The translations under genes and the position numbers were made by a program. Below the pieces are notes generated by a model. It searched no databases, had not been told where the DNA came from, and was given only the letters and a program-made list of their open reading frames with translations. From positions 1,676,501 to 1,740,500 of the forward strand of contig NZ_JAGGML010000001.1 of NCBI RefSeq assembly GCF_017875275.1: DNA of 64,000 bases, given 5' to 3'. Shown piece by piece: positions 47,172-55,808 of the stretch (its first letter is position 1; each line of letters begins with the position of its first letter). The stretch is from Xanthobacter flavus (GTDB lineage: Bacteria > Pseudomonadota > Alphaproteobacteria > Rhizobiales > Xanthobacteraceae).

Positions 47172-47648
47172 ATGAGCGACGACACCCCCATTGCCACCGT
47201 CCGCTGGGAACGCGGCGACGCCGTCTTCACGGACGGCCGCTATCCCCGCGCGCATCAATGGATGTTCGACGGGCTGACCGTGCCCGGCTCATCCTCCCCC
47301 GCGGTGGTCCGCCTGCCCTTGTCGAAGGCCGATGCGGTGGACCCGGAGGAGGCGCTCGCCGCCTCCCTCTCCGCCTGCCACATGCTGTTCGTGCTGGATT
47401 TCGCCCGCCGGGGCGGCTTCTGCATCGACGTCTATGAGGACAAGGTCATGGCCGCTTTCGGCAAGACCGAGCGGGGCAAGACCTGGATTTCCCGCATCGC
47501 GCTCAACCCCGCCATCGTCTTCTCAGGCGAGAAGACGCCGACGGCCGAAGACGTGGCGGCATTGCACGATAAGGCCCACGACGAATGCTTCGTGGCCAAT
47601 TCCCTGCGCTCGGAGGTGGTCATCACCCCGAGCTTCACCATCGCCTGA
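47172..47648 (+). CDS. OsmC family peroxiredoxin-like protein
   Basis: A 158-residue OsmC/Ohr-fold protein with the two conserved Cys: SACHMLFVLDFAR (about residue 67) and DECFVANSL (about residue 140). Such pairs reduce organic hydroperoxides. It lies between gcvH and gcvPA with short gaps, so it is co-transcribed with the glycine cleavage genes and under the riboswitch. Whether it protects the lipoyl or folate cofactors is inference. Confidence 0.9.
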   Translation: MSDDTPIATVRWERGDAVFTDGRYPRAHQWMFDGLTVPGSSSPAVVRLPLSKADAVDPEEALAASLSACHMLFVLDFARRGGFCIDVYEDKVMAAFGKTERGKTWISRIALNPAIVFSGEKTPTAEDVAALHDKAHDECFVANSLRSEVVITPSFTIA

Positions 47649-47666
47649 AACGGGATCAGCGGCATC

Positions 47667-49007
47667 ATGCGCTATCTTCCCCTCACCCCCGATGACCGCG
47701 CCGAGATGCTGGCGCGCATCGGCGTGCCCTCGGTGGACAACCTGTTCGCCGACATTCCCGCCGCCCAACGCGAGCATGAGCTGCCGCGCCTGCCGCTCCA
47801 CAAGAGCGAGCTGGAGGTGGAGCGCGCGCTCTCCCGCCTCGCCGCGAAGAACGTGCCGGCGGGCGCGGTGCCCTTCTTCGTCGGTGCCGGCGCCTATCGC
47901 CACCATGTGCCGGCGAGCGTGGACCATCTGATCCAGCGTTCGGAATTCCTCACCTCCTACACGCCGTACCAGCCGGAGATCGCGCAGGGCACCCTGCAAT
48001 ATCTCTTCGAGTTCCAGACGCAGGTGGCCGAGCTGACCGGCATGGAGGTGGCCAACGCCTCCATGTATGACGGCTCCACCGCCGCCGCCGAGGCGGTGCT
48101 GATGGCCCATCGCGTCACCCGCCGCCGCAAGGCGCTGCTCGCCGGCAATCTCCACCCGCACTATCGCGCGACCATCGAGACCGTCTCGCGCTATGCCGCC
48201 GACGAGGTGGTGGCGCTGGCGCCCGTGCCCACGGGCGGGGAGGACATCATCGCCGCCATCGATGCCGGCTGCTCCTGCGTGGTGGTGCAGTCGCCGGACG
48301 TGTTCGGCAACATCGTGGATCTGAAGCCCATCGCCGAGGCGGCCCACAAGGCCGGCGCGCTGCTGATCGCCGTGTTCACAGAGGCGGTCAGCCTCGGCCT
48401 CATCGAGCCGCCGGGGGCGCAGGGCGCCGACATCGTGGCGGGCGAAGGCCAGTCCATCGGCAACGCGCTGAATTTCGGCGGCCCCTATGTGGGCCTGTTC
48501 GCCACGCGGCAGAAGTTCGTGCGGCAGATGCCCGGCCGCCTTGCCGGCGAGACGGTGGATGCGGAAGGCCGGCGCGGCTTCGTGCTCACCCTCTCCACCC
48601 GCGAGCAGCACATCCGCCGGGAGAAGGCGACCTCCAACATCTGCACCAATTCGGGCCTGTGCGCGCTGGCCTTCACCATCCATATGAGCCTGCTCGGCCA
48701 GACCGGGCTCATACGGCTGGCGCGGGCCAACCACGCGGCCGCCTGCGACCTCGCGGACCGGCTCGCCGCCGTGCCGGGAGCGAGCGTGCTCAACGACACC
48801 TTCTTCAACGAATTCACCCTGTGCGTGCCGGGCAAGGCTTCGGACGTGGTGGAGAAGCTGGCCGCGAAGGGCATCCTCGGCGGCGTTCCCTATTCCCGCC
48901 TCGCCCCGAAATCCGGCCTCGACGACCTCATCCTCGTCGCCGCCACCGAGACGACCACCGAGGACGACCGCGCCGCCTATGCCGCGGCCCTCAAGGAGGT
49001 GCTGTGA
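47667..49007 (+). CDS. gcvPA: Glycine dehydrogenase (decarboxylating) subunit 1
   Basis: N-terminal half of the split P protein; 446 residues. It forms a complex with GcvPB that decarboxylates glycine. [19 protein letters not shown] at the start and [18 protein letters not shown] are typical. The PLP Lys is in the partner. The stop overlaps the gcvPB start by one base. Confidence 0.96.
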   Translation: MRYLPLTPDDRAEMLARIGVPSVDNLFADIPAAQREHELPRLPLHKSELEVERALSRLAAKNVPAGAVPFFVGAGAYRHHVPASVDHLIQRSEFLTSYTPYQPEIAQGTLQYLFEFQTQVAELTGMEVANASMYDGSTAAAEAVLMAHRVTRRRKALLAGNLHPHYRATIETVSRYAADEVVALAPVPTGGEDIIAAIDAGCSCVVVQSPDVFGNIVDLKPIAEAAHKAGALLIAVFTEAVSLGLIEPPGAQGADIVAGEGQSIGNALNFGGPYVGLFATRQKFVRQMPGRLAGETVDAEGRRGFVLTLSTREQHIRREKATSNICTNSGLCALAFTIHMSLLGQTGLIRLARANHAAACDLADRLAAVPGASVLNDTFFNEFTLCVPGKASDVVEKLAAKGILGGVPYSRLAPKSGLDDLILVAATETTTEDDRAAYAAALKEVL

Positions 49008-50581
49008 TGAACCGCGAAGGCCGTGGCGCGACGACGCCGCACATCGTCGGGGGCGTCAGCGCGGGCCCCGTCACCTTCACCGGCAACCGGGGCCTGGACC
49101 TTGAGGAAGGCCTGATCTTCGAGATCGGCCGCACCGAGGTGACGGGCGTGGACATTGCCGAGCCCGCCCCCTTCAAGGACCGCCTCGGCAGCCACGTGCG
49201 CACCGCGCCGCTGGAGCTGCCGGGCCTCTCCGAGCCCGAGGCCATGCGCCATTACGTGCGCCTCTCGCGCATGAATTATGGCATCGACAGCGGGCTGTTC
49301 CCGCTCGGCTCCTGCACCATGAAGCACAACCCGCGCCTCAACGAGAAGATGGCGCGGCTGCCCGGCTTTGCCGACATCCACCCGCTCCAGCCCCTGTCCA
49401 CCGTGCCCGGCGCGCTGGAGCTGATGGCGGAGCTGTCGCGCTATCTGCTGGAGCTGACCGGCATGAAGGCGGTGGCCCTCACCCCCAAGGCCGGGGCGCA
49501 TGGCGAACTCTGCGGGATGATGGCCATCAAGGCCGCCCACGAGGCGCAGGGCAATGGCGATCGCCATGTGGTGCTGGTGCCGGAGAGCGCCCACGGCACC
49601 AACCCCGCCACCGCCGCCCTCATTGGCTACGAGGTGCGCTCCATCCCCGCCCGCGCCGATGGCACGGTGGACCCGGCGGCGGTGAAGGCCGCACTGGGGC
49701 CGGAGGTGGCCGCCCTCATGCTCACCAATCCCAACACCTGCGGCCTGTTCGAGCGGGACGTGGTGGCGATCGCCGAGGCGGTGCATGAGGCCGGCGCCTA
49801 TTTCTATTCGGACGGCGCCAATTTCAACGCCATCCTCGGCAAGGTGCGCATCGCCGACCTCGGGGTCGATGCCATGCACATCAACCTCCACAAGACCTTC
49901 TCCACCCCCCATGGCGGCGGCGGTCCCGGCGCCGGGCCGGTGGTGCTCTCTCAGGCCCTCGCCCCCTTCGCCCCGGTGCCGGCGCTGGTCGCCACCGCGG
50001 ACGGGCTGGTGCTGGTGGAGGACGAAGGCGCGGCCGGCGCCGAACAGGCCCTCGGCCGCATGAGCGCCTTCCACGGCCAGATGGGCATGTTCGTCCGGGC
50101 ACTGTCGTGGATGCTCTCCCATGGAGCGGACGGGATGCGGCAGGCCTCCGAGGACGCCGTCCTCTCCGCCAATTACGTCCGCGCCTGCCTGATGGACGTG
50201 ATGAGCGCCCCCTTCGCCGAGCGCCCGGCCATGCACGAGGCCCTGTTCGACGACACCTGGCTGGCGGGTACCGGCCTCTCCACCCTCGACGTGGCGAAGG
50301 CGCTGATCGACGAGGGCTACCACCCCATGACGGTCTACTTCCCGCTGGTGGTCCACGGGGCGATGCTGATCGAGCCGACGGAGAGCGAATCGAAGGCCTC
50401 CCTCGACCTCTTCCTCGGCGCCCTGCGCGACCTCGCCATGGCCGCCAAGGCGGGGGACAAGGAGCGCTTCCTCGGCGCCCCCCATTACGCTCCCCGCCGC
50501 CGTCTGGACGAGACCCGCGCCGCCCGCGCGCCGGTATTGCGGTGGGTTCGGCCCGAACCGCTCCCGAACGCCGCCGAATAG
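49007..50581 (+). CDS. gcvPB: Glycine dehydrogenase (decarboxylating) subunit 2
   Basis: PLP-binding half of the split P protein; 524 residues. The PLP lysine is in INLHKTFSTPHGGGG. YPLGSC-type motif appears as FPLGSCTMKHNPR. AAGGAGGT lies 6 bases before the ATG, inside the end of gcvPA. Last gene of the operon before a 12-bp-stem hairpin. Confidence 0.96.
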   Translation: MNREGRGATTPHIVGGVSAGPVTFTGNRGLDLEEGLIFEIGRTEVTGVDIAEPAPFKDRLGSHVRTAPLELPGLSEPEAMRHYVRLSRMNYGIDSGLFPLGSCTMKHNPRLNEKMARLPGFADIHPLQPLSTVPGALELMAELSRYLLELTGMKAVALTPKAGAHGELCGMMAIKAAHEAQGNGDRHVVLVPESAHGTNPATAALIGYEVRSIPARADGTVDPAAVKAALGPEVAALMLTNPNTCGLFERDVVAIAEAVHEAGAYFYSDGANFNAILGKVRIADLGVDAMHINLHKTFSTPHGGGGPGAGPVVLSQALAPFAPVPALVATADGLVLVEDEGAAGAEQALGRMSAFHGQMGMFVRALSWMLSHGADGMRQASEDAVLSANYVRACLMDVMSAPFAERPAMHEALFDDTWLAGTGLSTLDVAKALIDEGYHPMTVYFPLVVHGAMLIEPTESESKASLDLFLGALRDLAMAAKAGDKERFLGAPHYAPRRRLDETRAARAPVLRWVRPEPLPNAAE

Positions 50582-50595
50582 GTGGTGTGAACGCA

Positions 50596-50636
50596 CCTGA
50601 CAGGGGGGTGTGAACCACCCTTTCCCCCCTGTCAGG
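50596..50636 (+). terminator. Hairpin after gcvPB, 12-bp perfect stem
   Basis: CCTGACAGGGGG (50596-50607), 17-base loop, CCCCCTGTCAGG (50625-50636). It begins 15 bases after the gcvPB stop and ends just before the Nudix gene. No T-run; it may end the gcv transcript or attenuate readthrough. Confidence 0.6.
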
Positions 50637-50654
50637 AGGGGCTATGCTCGGCCC

Positions 50655-51095
50655 ATGTTGTCCGCCCTCTCCCTCCTGCGCCGGGTCCGCCACGGCATGA
50701 CCTTAGGTGTCCGGATACTGGCCACCGACGAGGCCGGCCGGCTTCTTCTGGTCCGCCACACCTATGTCTCCGGCTGGCATTTCCCCGGCGGCGGCGTGGA
50801 TCTGGGCGAGACGGCGGAGGAGGCCGCGCGGCGGGAACTGCGCGAGGAGGCCAACGTGGAGGCGGCGGGGCCGCTGACGCTTTCCGGCTTTTATTTCAAT
50901 CCCTTGGTCGGCGGGCGAGACCATGTGGCGCTCTACCGCGCCACCCGCCTCGTCATCGGCCCAAGGCCGGAGAAGACCCTCGAAATCGTCGCCGCCGACT
51001 TCTTCCCGCCCGACGCCCTGCCCGAAGGAACCACCCCCGCCACCCTGCGCCGCATCGCCGAATGGCAGGGCGCGCCGCCCTCCGACCGCTGGTGA
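50655..51095 (+). CDS. Nudix hydrolase
   Basis: A 146-residue Nudix pyrophosphohydrolase. The box runs from GGGVDLGETAEEAARREL to REEANVEA, with the metal-binding REEAN core, so it should be active. Substrate unknown. The start is uncertain: ATG 50655 is chosen, while GTG 50610 would begin inside the hairpin loop and ATG 50697 is also possible. Confidence 0.88.
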   Translation: MLSALSLLRRVRHGMTLGVRILATDEAGRLLLVRHTYVSGWHFPGGGVDLGETAEEAARRELREEANVEAAGPLTLSGFYFNPLVGGRDHVALYRATRLVIGPRPEKTLEIVAADFFPPDALPEGTTPATLRRIAEWQGAPPSDRW

Positions 51096-51128
51096 GGCGC
51101 CCTGTCACGGGCGATTGACCGGGGCGGA

Positions 51129-51158
51129 TTGGATAAATACCGCTGCCCGCGCTATCCT
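51129..51158 (+). promoter_or_regulatory. Candidate promoter of the small membrane protein and SCO gene
   Basis: TTGGAT, 18 bases, TATCCT. The start would be near 51165, 26 bases before the small ORF at 51191. Confidence 0.45.
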
Positions 51159-51190
51159 GCGGCTTGCAGCTCCCCTCCAGCCGGCGCGCC

Positions 51191-51409
51191 ATGTCTGTCA
51201 CCCTGTCCCAGAAAACCGAGGTCCAGCAACGGCTTGCGACGCGTGCCGATGGACCGGGCGCGGCCGGGCGGGGCATCGGGCTGGCGGGTGCCCTGGGCCT
51301 TGCGGCGGCCCTCGCCGCGCTCTGCGCCGGCGGGCTGGCCCTGTGGGCCCGCTTTGGCGCCGACGTGTTCTTCGATCTCCTGAGCGCCGGCTTCTCCGCC
51401 TGCCTGTGA
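51191..51409 (+). CDS. Small single-helix membrane protein, 72 residues
   Basis: Hydrophilic N-terminus then one long hydrophobic segment (about residues 26-52) and the tail FGADVFFDLLSAGFSACL. It precedes the SCO gene by 33 bases and is probably co-transcribed. No family is certain; the ATG has no strong ribosome site, so confidence is moderate. Confidence 0.62.
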   Translation: MSVTLSQKTEVQQRLATRADGPGAAGRGIGLAGALGLAAALAALCAGGLALWARFGADVFFDLLSAGFSACL

Positions 51410-51442
51410 GACATTTCCGATCGCCCCCAAGGCCTTGAAATC

Positions 51443-52039
51443 ATGTCGCAACGCACGAAGATCATTGCCCTTTTCTCGGCCTTCGCCGCGGGCGCCCTCA
51501 TCCTCGTCACCGCCGTCACCCTGCTCATGCCCGCGCCCCCACAGCAGAAAGTGACGGGACAGGCGGCGGTCGGCGGGCCGTTCAGCCTGACCGACCAGAA
51601 CGGCCGGACGGTCACGGAAGCCGCCCTCAAGGGCAAGCCAACACTCATCTTTTTCGGCTTCACCCATTGCCCGGACGTGTGCCCGACGGCGCTGTTCGAG
51701 ATGTCGGAGATCTTCGCCGCGCTGGGTCCGGATGCGAGCAAGGCGCAGGCCTTCTTCGTGTCCGTGGACCCCGAGCGCGACACGCCGGCGGTGCTCAAGT
51801 CCTACGTGTCCAGCTTCTCGCCGCAGATCCTCGGCCTGTCCGGAACCCCGGAGGCGACGGAGCAGATCAAGAAGGAATACCGCGTCTATTCCCGCAAGGT
51901 CCCGCTCAAGGATGGCGACTACACCATGGATCACACCGCCGTGGTCTATCTCATGGACAAGACTGGGACTTTCGTCGCGCCGTTCAACTCCAAGCGGCCT
52001 CCGGCCGAGGCTGCGGCGGAGCTGAAGCGCTACTTCTGA
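51443..52039 (+). CDS. SCO1/SenC family copper chaperone
   Basis: A 198-residue thioredoxin-fold protein anchored by an N-terminal helix. The copper ligands are present: CPDVCP and the distal His in YTMDHTAVVYL. It is likely to help assemble the CuA site of cytochrome oxidase or guard against oxidative stress in the periplasm. The last 56 bases overlap the convergent glycosyltransferase gene. Confidence 0.92.
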   Translation: MSQRTKIIALFSAFAAGALILVTAVTLLMPAPPQQKVTGQAAVGGPFSLTDQNGRTVTEAALKGKPTLIFFGFTHCPDVCPTALFEMSEIFAALGPDASKAQAFFVSVDPERDTPAVLKSYVSSFSPQILGLSGTPEATEQIKKEYRVYSRKVPLKDGDYTMDHTAVVYLMDKTGTFVAPFNSKRPPAEAAAELKRYF

Positions 52040-53960
52040 GCCCGCCGCCGGCGCCCCGCCGGGCGACGCCGTGCTCCGTCTTCTGCCAGTGGTACGGCCG
52101 CCGGACCAGCTCGATCACCGCCCGCCAGGCCGCCACCGACAGCAGCAGCCAGTAGATCGGCGTGCCCGCGATGGTGCGCCAGCCCGGCCGCATGCCGCGC
52201 CGGCCGAGCCCCACCACCATGGTCACGGCCGCCCCGCCATAGCCGGCGACGAGAGTTGTGTAGGTAAGCGCGCTGGTGGCCACTTCCATGATGGTGGTGC
52301 ACGGCAGCCCGGCGACGCCCCGCACGATGTCGGCGACGAACAGGCCGAGGCAGAGCGGATGCGCCAGCGCCGCCGCATAAGGCCCTGCGGTGAGCAGGGC
52401 CAGCGCGAGCGTCCCGCCGGGGCCAATATCCCGCACCAGCGCCCCGGGCCGGCGCCCATGGACCAGAAGGGTCTGCGCCCAGCCCTTCAGCCAGCGGGTG
52501 CGCTGGCCGAGCCAGGCGCGCCGGGTCACCGGCGCCTCCTCGTAAGTGCTTGAGGAGATGACGCGGGTCTGCCATCCGGCGCGGGCGAGGCGGATGCCGA
52601 GGTCGGCATCCTCGGTGACGTTGTAGGGGTCCCATCCCCCCACCTGATCCAGCACGCGGCGGCGGAAGTGGTTGGAGGTGCCGCCGAGTGGAATGGGCAG
52701 GCCAAGGGCGCTCAGCACCGGCAGCAGGACATCGAACTGGCCGGCATATTCGGCAGCGAACTGGGCCGAGATCCAGCTGTCCCCGCCATTGTCGATGCAC
52801 AGCCGCGCCTGCACGCATCCCACCTTCGGCCCGCCCGCGCCAAAGGCCGCGACGGCGCGGCGCAGTTGATCCGGCTCCGGAAGGTCCTCCGCGTCATAGA
52901 CGGCGACGAAGCTGCCGCGAACGAAGGGCAGCGCCGCTTCCAGCGCCTTGGGCTTGGTCCGTGGCCCCACCGGCGCCACGGCCACTTCCGCCATGTGCGA
53001 CGGCAACGCGAGAGCTGCGATGGCGGCCCGGGTGGCCTGATCGTCGGCCTCCACCACCAGCTTGATTTCGAGCTTCTCCGGCGGATAGTCGAGCGCCTGC
53101 AGCGCCGCCACCAGCCGGGGAACGCTCGCCGCCTCCCGATAGAGCGGCACCAGCAGCGAATAGACCGGCAGCGCCCGGTCATCGAGCCGTGGCGCGGGCT
53201 CCTCCGGCGGCACATAGAGGCAGCCGGCGAGGCGCAGGGCGATCCAGGCGAGGAAGACGAGCGAGAGAACCGCCTGCACCGCGAGGATGCCCGCCCCCGG
53301 CGCCAGCGCCAGCAGCAGCGCGAGCGGCAGGCCCACGGCTGCGGCGCCAAGCCCGACGATACGGCCTGGGCGCAGCGTCGCCGCCGACTTGAGCGGATCG
53401 GCGCGCAGAAGCCGCCCGGCCGCGGCAAGGGCGAGACGCGGGCCACAGGCGTCGCCGATGCGCCGGGCCAGCTCCGAAGGCGCGATCAATCCCACCCGCG
53501 CCGCCAGATCCGCATCTCGCCGCAGCGCCCGGCGCAGGCGCCGCACGATGCGGCCGCGCGCCGCCATGACGAAGCGCGGGCGCCCGCCCTCATTTGGGAT
53601 CACCAACGTGCCTGTGCGCAGCACGGCTTCCGCGACGGCCGGATCGTCCGGCAGGTCGCGCAGGCCGGGCGTGGCCAAAGGCAGGCCAAGATCGCGAGCG
53701 AGGATCTTTGTTGCGGTTTGGTCGTCCAGCGCGCCCGAGGCGACGAGCACTTCGTCGATGCCGACACCCACCAGCCGGGCACGCGCGTCTGCGGCGAGAA
53801 GCGCCGCCATATCGACATGACCGAGGTAACACAAAAGCTCGGGCGCCACCGAGACAGCGGGCGGAGCGGCCGCCCCCTGCGTGCCGCCGCGCTGGTGCCG
53901 GTGCCCATCCTCGCTTACATGGCTCCGCCCCTTGCGGGCGGCACCGGCATCCCCCACCAT
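51984..53960 (-). CDS. Family 2 glycosyltransferase with GspE-like N-terminal domain
   Basis: A 658-residue membrane enzyme. Residues about 60-130 (VGIDEVLVASGALDDQTATKILARDLGLPL) look like the N-terminal domain of type II secretion/pilus ATPases (GspE/MshE), which in some proteins binds c-di-GMP. Two helices follow (about 195-245), then a GT2 catalytic domain with DAED, TEDADLG and QRTRW, then about four more helices. The QxxRW motif points to a processive polysaccharide synthase. ATG 53960 follows GAGG by 8 bases; TTG 53978 is the alternative. No other polysaccharide genes are near. Confidence 0.9.
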   Translation of the reverse strand: MVGDAGAARKGRSHVSEDGHRHQRGGTQGAAAPPAVSVAPELLCYLGHVDMAALLAADARARLVGVGIDEVLVASGALDDQTATKILARDLGLPLATPGLRDLPDDPAVAEAVLRTGTLVIPNEGGRPRFVMAARGRIVRRLRRALRRDADLAARVGLIAPSELARRIGDACGPRLALAAAGRLLRADPLKSAATLRPGRIVGLGAAAVGLPLALLLALAPGAGILAVQAVLSLVFLAWIALRLAGCLYVPPEEPAPRLDDRALPVYSLLVPLYREAASVPRLVAALQALDYPPEKLEIKLVVEADDQATRAAIAALALPSHMAEVAVAPVGPRTKPKALEAALPFVRGSFVAVYDAEDLPEPDQLRRAVAAFGAGGPKVGCVQARLCIDNGGDSWISAQFAAEYAGQFDVLLPVLSALGLPIPLGGTSNHFRRRVLDQVGGWDPYNVTEDADLGIRLARAGWQTRVISSSTYEEAPVTRRAWLGQRTRWLKGWAQTLLVHGRRPGALVRDIGPGGTLALALLTAGPYAAALAHPLCLGLFVADIVRGVAGLPCTTIMEVATSALTYTTLVAGYGGAAVTMVVGLGRRGMRPGWRTIAGTPIYWLLLSVAAWRAVIELVRRPYHWQKTEHGVARRGAGGGLRSSASAPPQPRPEAAWS

Positions 53961-54000
53961 GCCCCGACCCTCATGCAACCCTAGGGTAAGCTTTTCCCCG

Positions 54001-54972
54001 ATGCTCCCACCAGCCTCTTTCGTGAGCAGCCGTGCTTTCAGCCGCCTCCTTGTCCGGCGGTCGGGCCTCAGCGCTGTCGTGCTATGCGTGGCTCTGGTGG
54101 CGGCGGGCGGTGCGACGGCTCAGCAGCCGCCGGCGGCACAGGGGCGGCCTGCACCGGGCTCGCCCCCGCCACTGGTCGAGCGCGCGGACACCATCGCCGT
54201 CACGCCGGTGGTGGTACCCAACTTCTGGAACGTGGAGCGGCGGCTGGAGCGCCCCGACGCCGCAAAGCTCCCGAAGGAACTGCGGTTCGTGACCACGGAT
54301 GATTATCCGCCGTTCAATTTCATCAACTCCACGGGCGCCCTCTCCGGCTTCAACATCGATCTGGCGCGGGCGATCTGCGCCGAGCTCAGCGTGACGTGCA
54401 GCTTCCAGACGGCATCTTTCGCCGACGTGGCCGACGTGGTGGACCAGGGCCGCGCAGAGGCCGCCATCGCCGGCCTTGTCGCGACGCCCGCGGCGCGGGC
54501 AACGCTGGATTTCTCGGAACGCTACCTCGGCACGCCCGCGCGGTTTGTCGGCCGCCGGCAGGAGACGCTGGCGAAGGCGACGCCCGAGGAGGTGGCCTCC
54601 AAGAAGGTGGCCGTGGTCAGCCGCACGGCGCACGAGGCTTATCTGCGCTCCTTCTTCAACGAGGCCGCCATCCGACCTTATCCGGATCTCAAGGCGGCGC
54701 AGGAGGCGGTGAAGGCGGGGCAGGTGGACCTTCTGTTCGGTGACGGCATCACCCTCGCGCTCTGGCTGAACGGCACCGACAGCGGGAATTGCTGCCGTTT
54801 TGTCGGCGGCCCCTTCACCGAGAGCCGCTTCTTCGGCGACGGCTTCTCAGTCGCCGTGAAGGAGGGCAACGACACCTTGCGCCACGCGATGGACTTCGCC
54901 CTCCAGCGTATCTGGGAGAAGGGCGTGTATACCGATCTCTACCTGCGCTGGTTCCCGGTCGGCTTCTACTGA
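54001..54972 (+). CDS. Family 3 solute-binding protein (amino acid-type), orphan
   Basis: A 323-residue periplasmic binding protein. It has an N-terminal signal (SGLSAVVLCVALVAAGGATA), a Pro-rich linker, then a bacterial SBP family 3 domain: FVTTDDYPPFNFIN and GFNIDLARAICAEL are the binding-lobe signatures. No ABC permease or ATPase gene lies within the window, so it may serve a distant transporter or a sensor. It is divergent from the glycosyltransferase with a 40-base gap. Confidence 0.9.
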   Translation: MLPPASFVSSRAFSRLLVRRSGLSAVVLCVALVAAGGATAQQPPAAQGRPAPGSPPPLVERADTIAVTPVVVPNFWNVERRLERPDAAKLPKELRFVTTDDYPPFNFINSTGALSGFNIDLARAICAELSVTCSFQTASFADVADVVDQGRAEAAIAGLVATPAARATLDFSERYLGTPARFVGRRQETLAKATPEEVASKKVAVVSRTAHEAYLRSFFNEAAIRPYPDLKAAQEAVKAGQVDLLFGDGITLALWLNGTDSGNCCRFVGGPFTESRFFGDGFSVAVKEGNDTLRHAMDFALQRIWEKGVYTDLYLRWFPVGFY

Positions 54973-55006
54973 GGCGCGGCTGCAGCCGCCGGGCTCGCAA
55001 ACGAAA

Positions 55007-55034
55007 GAGCCGCCCCGCTTGCACGGGACGGCTC
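55007..55034. terminator. Terminator between convergent genes
   Basis: GAGCCG-C-CCCG, loop CTTGCA, CGGG-A-CGGCTC: a 10-pair stem with one mismatch. On the minus strand it is followed by TTTCGTTT, so it fits best as the end of the ihfB-lapA transcript, and may also end the solute-binding protein transcript. Confidence 0.65.
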
Positions 55035-55064
55035 CGGAAACGCGAAGGAAACGGGGCGCGCCCC

Positions 55065-55385
55065 TCAGTTCCGGGGAGCCGGCAGACCCAGCTGGGAGGA
55101 CGTAGCCGGCCGCGCGGCCTCGGCCCGCCTCTGATCCCGGCGCGCCGCACGTGCTTCCTTGCGGTAGCGGCCCTGGCGCGCCCAGGTCACGATCCCGCCC
55201 GCGATGACGCCGACGATCACCGCAGCGAAGATGATCGCGAACAGCGGCAGCGTCACCGACACGGCCGGATGGTCCGGCGCGAACGGATCGAGGGACAGCG
55301 TGACCGGCTTGCGGTTCGCAACCGCCAGCGCCACCGCGAGGATCGCGAGGGGCAGGCCGACGAGGATGGAGAGGAAGCGGCTCAC
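55065..55385 (-). CDS. LapA family (DUF1049) membrane protein
   Basis: A 106-residue inner-membrane protein with two helices (residues 4-24 and 44-68) and a basic, Arg/Ala-rich coiled C-terminus, typical of the LapA/DUF1049 family. In E. coli the related protein joins LapB in controlling LPS assembly. It follows ihfB by 6 bases, a common arrangement. Confidence 0.9.
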   Translation of the reverse strand: MSRFLSILVGLPLAILAVALAVANRKPVTLSLDPFAPDHPAVSVTLPLFAIIFAAVIVGVIAGGIVTWARQGRYRKEARAARRDQRRAEAARPATSSQLGLPAPRN

Positions 55386-55391
55386 GGGCGC

Positions 55392-55676
55392 CTACTTTCC
55401 GGTGTTGAGACGCTCGCGCATCTCCTTGCCGGTCTTGAAATAGGGGACGGTCTTCTCGCTCACGTCCACCTGCTTGCCGGTGCGCGGGTTGCGGCCGACG
55501 CGGGCGTCGCGCTTCTTCACCGAGAAGGCGCCGAAGCCGCGCAACTCCACGCGATCGCCCCGCTCCAGCGCGGAGGCGATCTGCTCCAGGATGGCGTTGA
55601 CGATGTTCTCCACGTCCCTCTGGTAGAGGTGCGGGTTGGCCTCGGCGATCTTTTGGACGAGCTCGGACTTGATCAT
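55392..55676 (-). CDS. ihfB: Integration host factor subunit beta
   Basis: DNA-bending protein of 94 residues that pairs with IhfA. The DNA-binding arm holds GRNPRTGK, and [17 protein letters not shown] is characteristic. It is in one run with lapA. The ATG has only a weak upstream ribosome site. Confidence 0.96.
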   Translation of the reverse strand: MIKSELVQKIAEANPHLYQRDVENIVNAILEQIASALERGDRVELRGFGAFSVKKRDARVGRNPRTGKQVDVSEKTVPYFKTGKEMRERLNTGK

Positions 55677-55808
55677 TGTGGCCCCAGTTCCTCGAAATCG
55701 TCCGCCGCCAGCGCGCCGTTGCACCGCGAGAGGGACGGTGGACGGCCGGGTGGTCCGGCGGTGTTATCGGTGTTGTCGGATGGCCGCCAAGCGCTTGTGA
55801 AAGCTATC

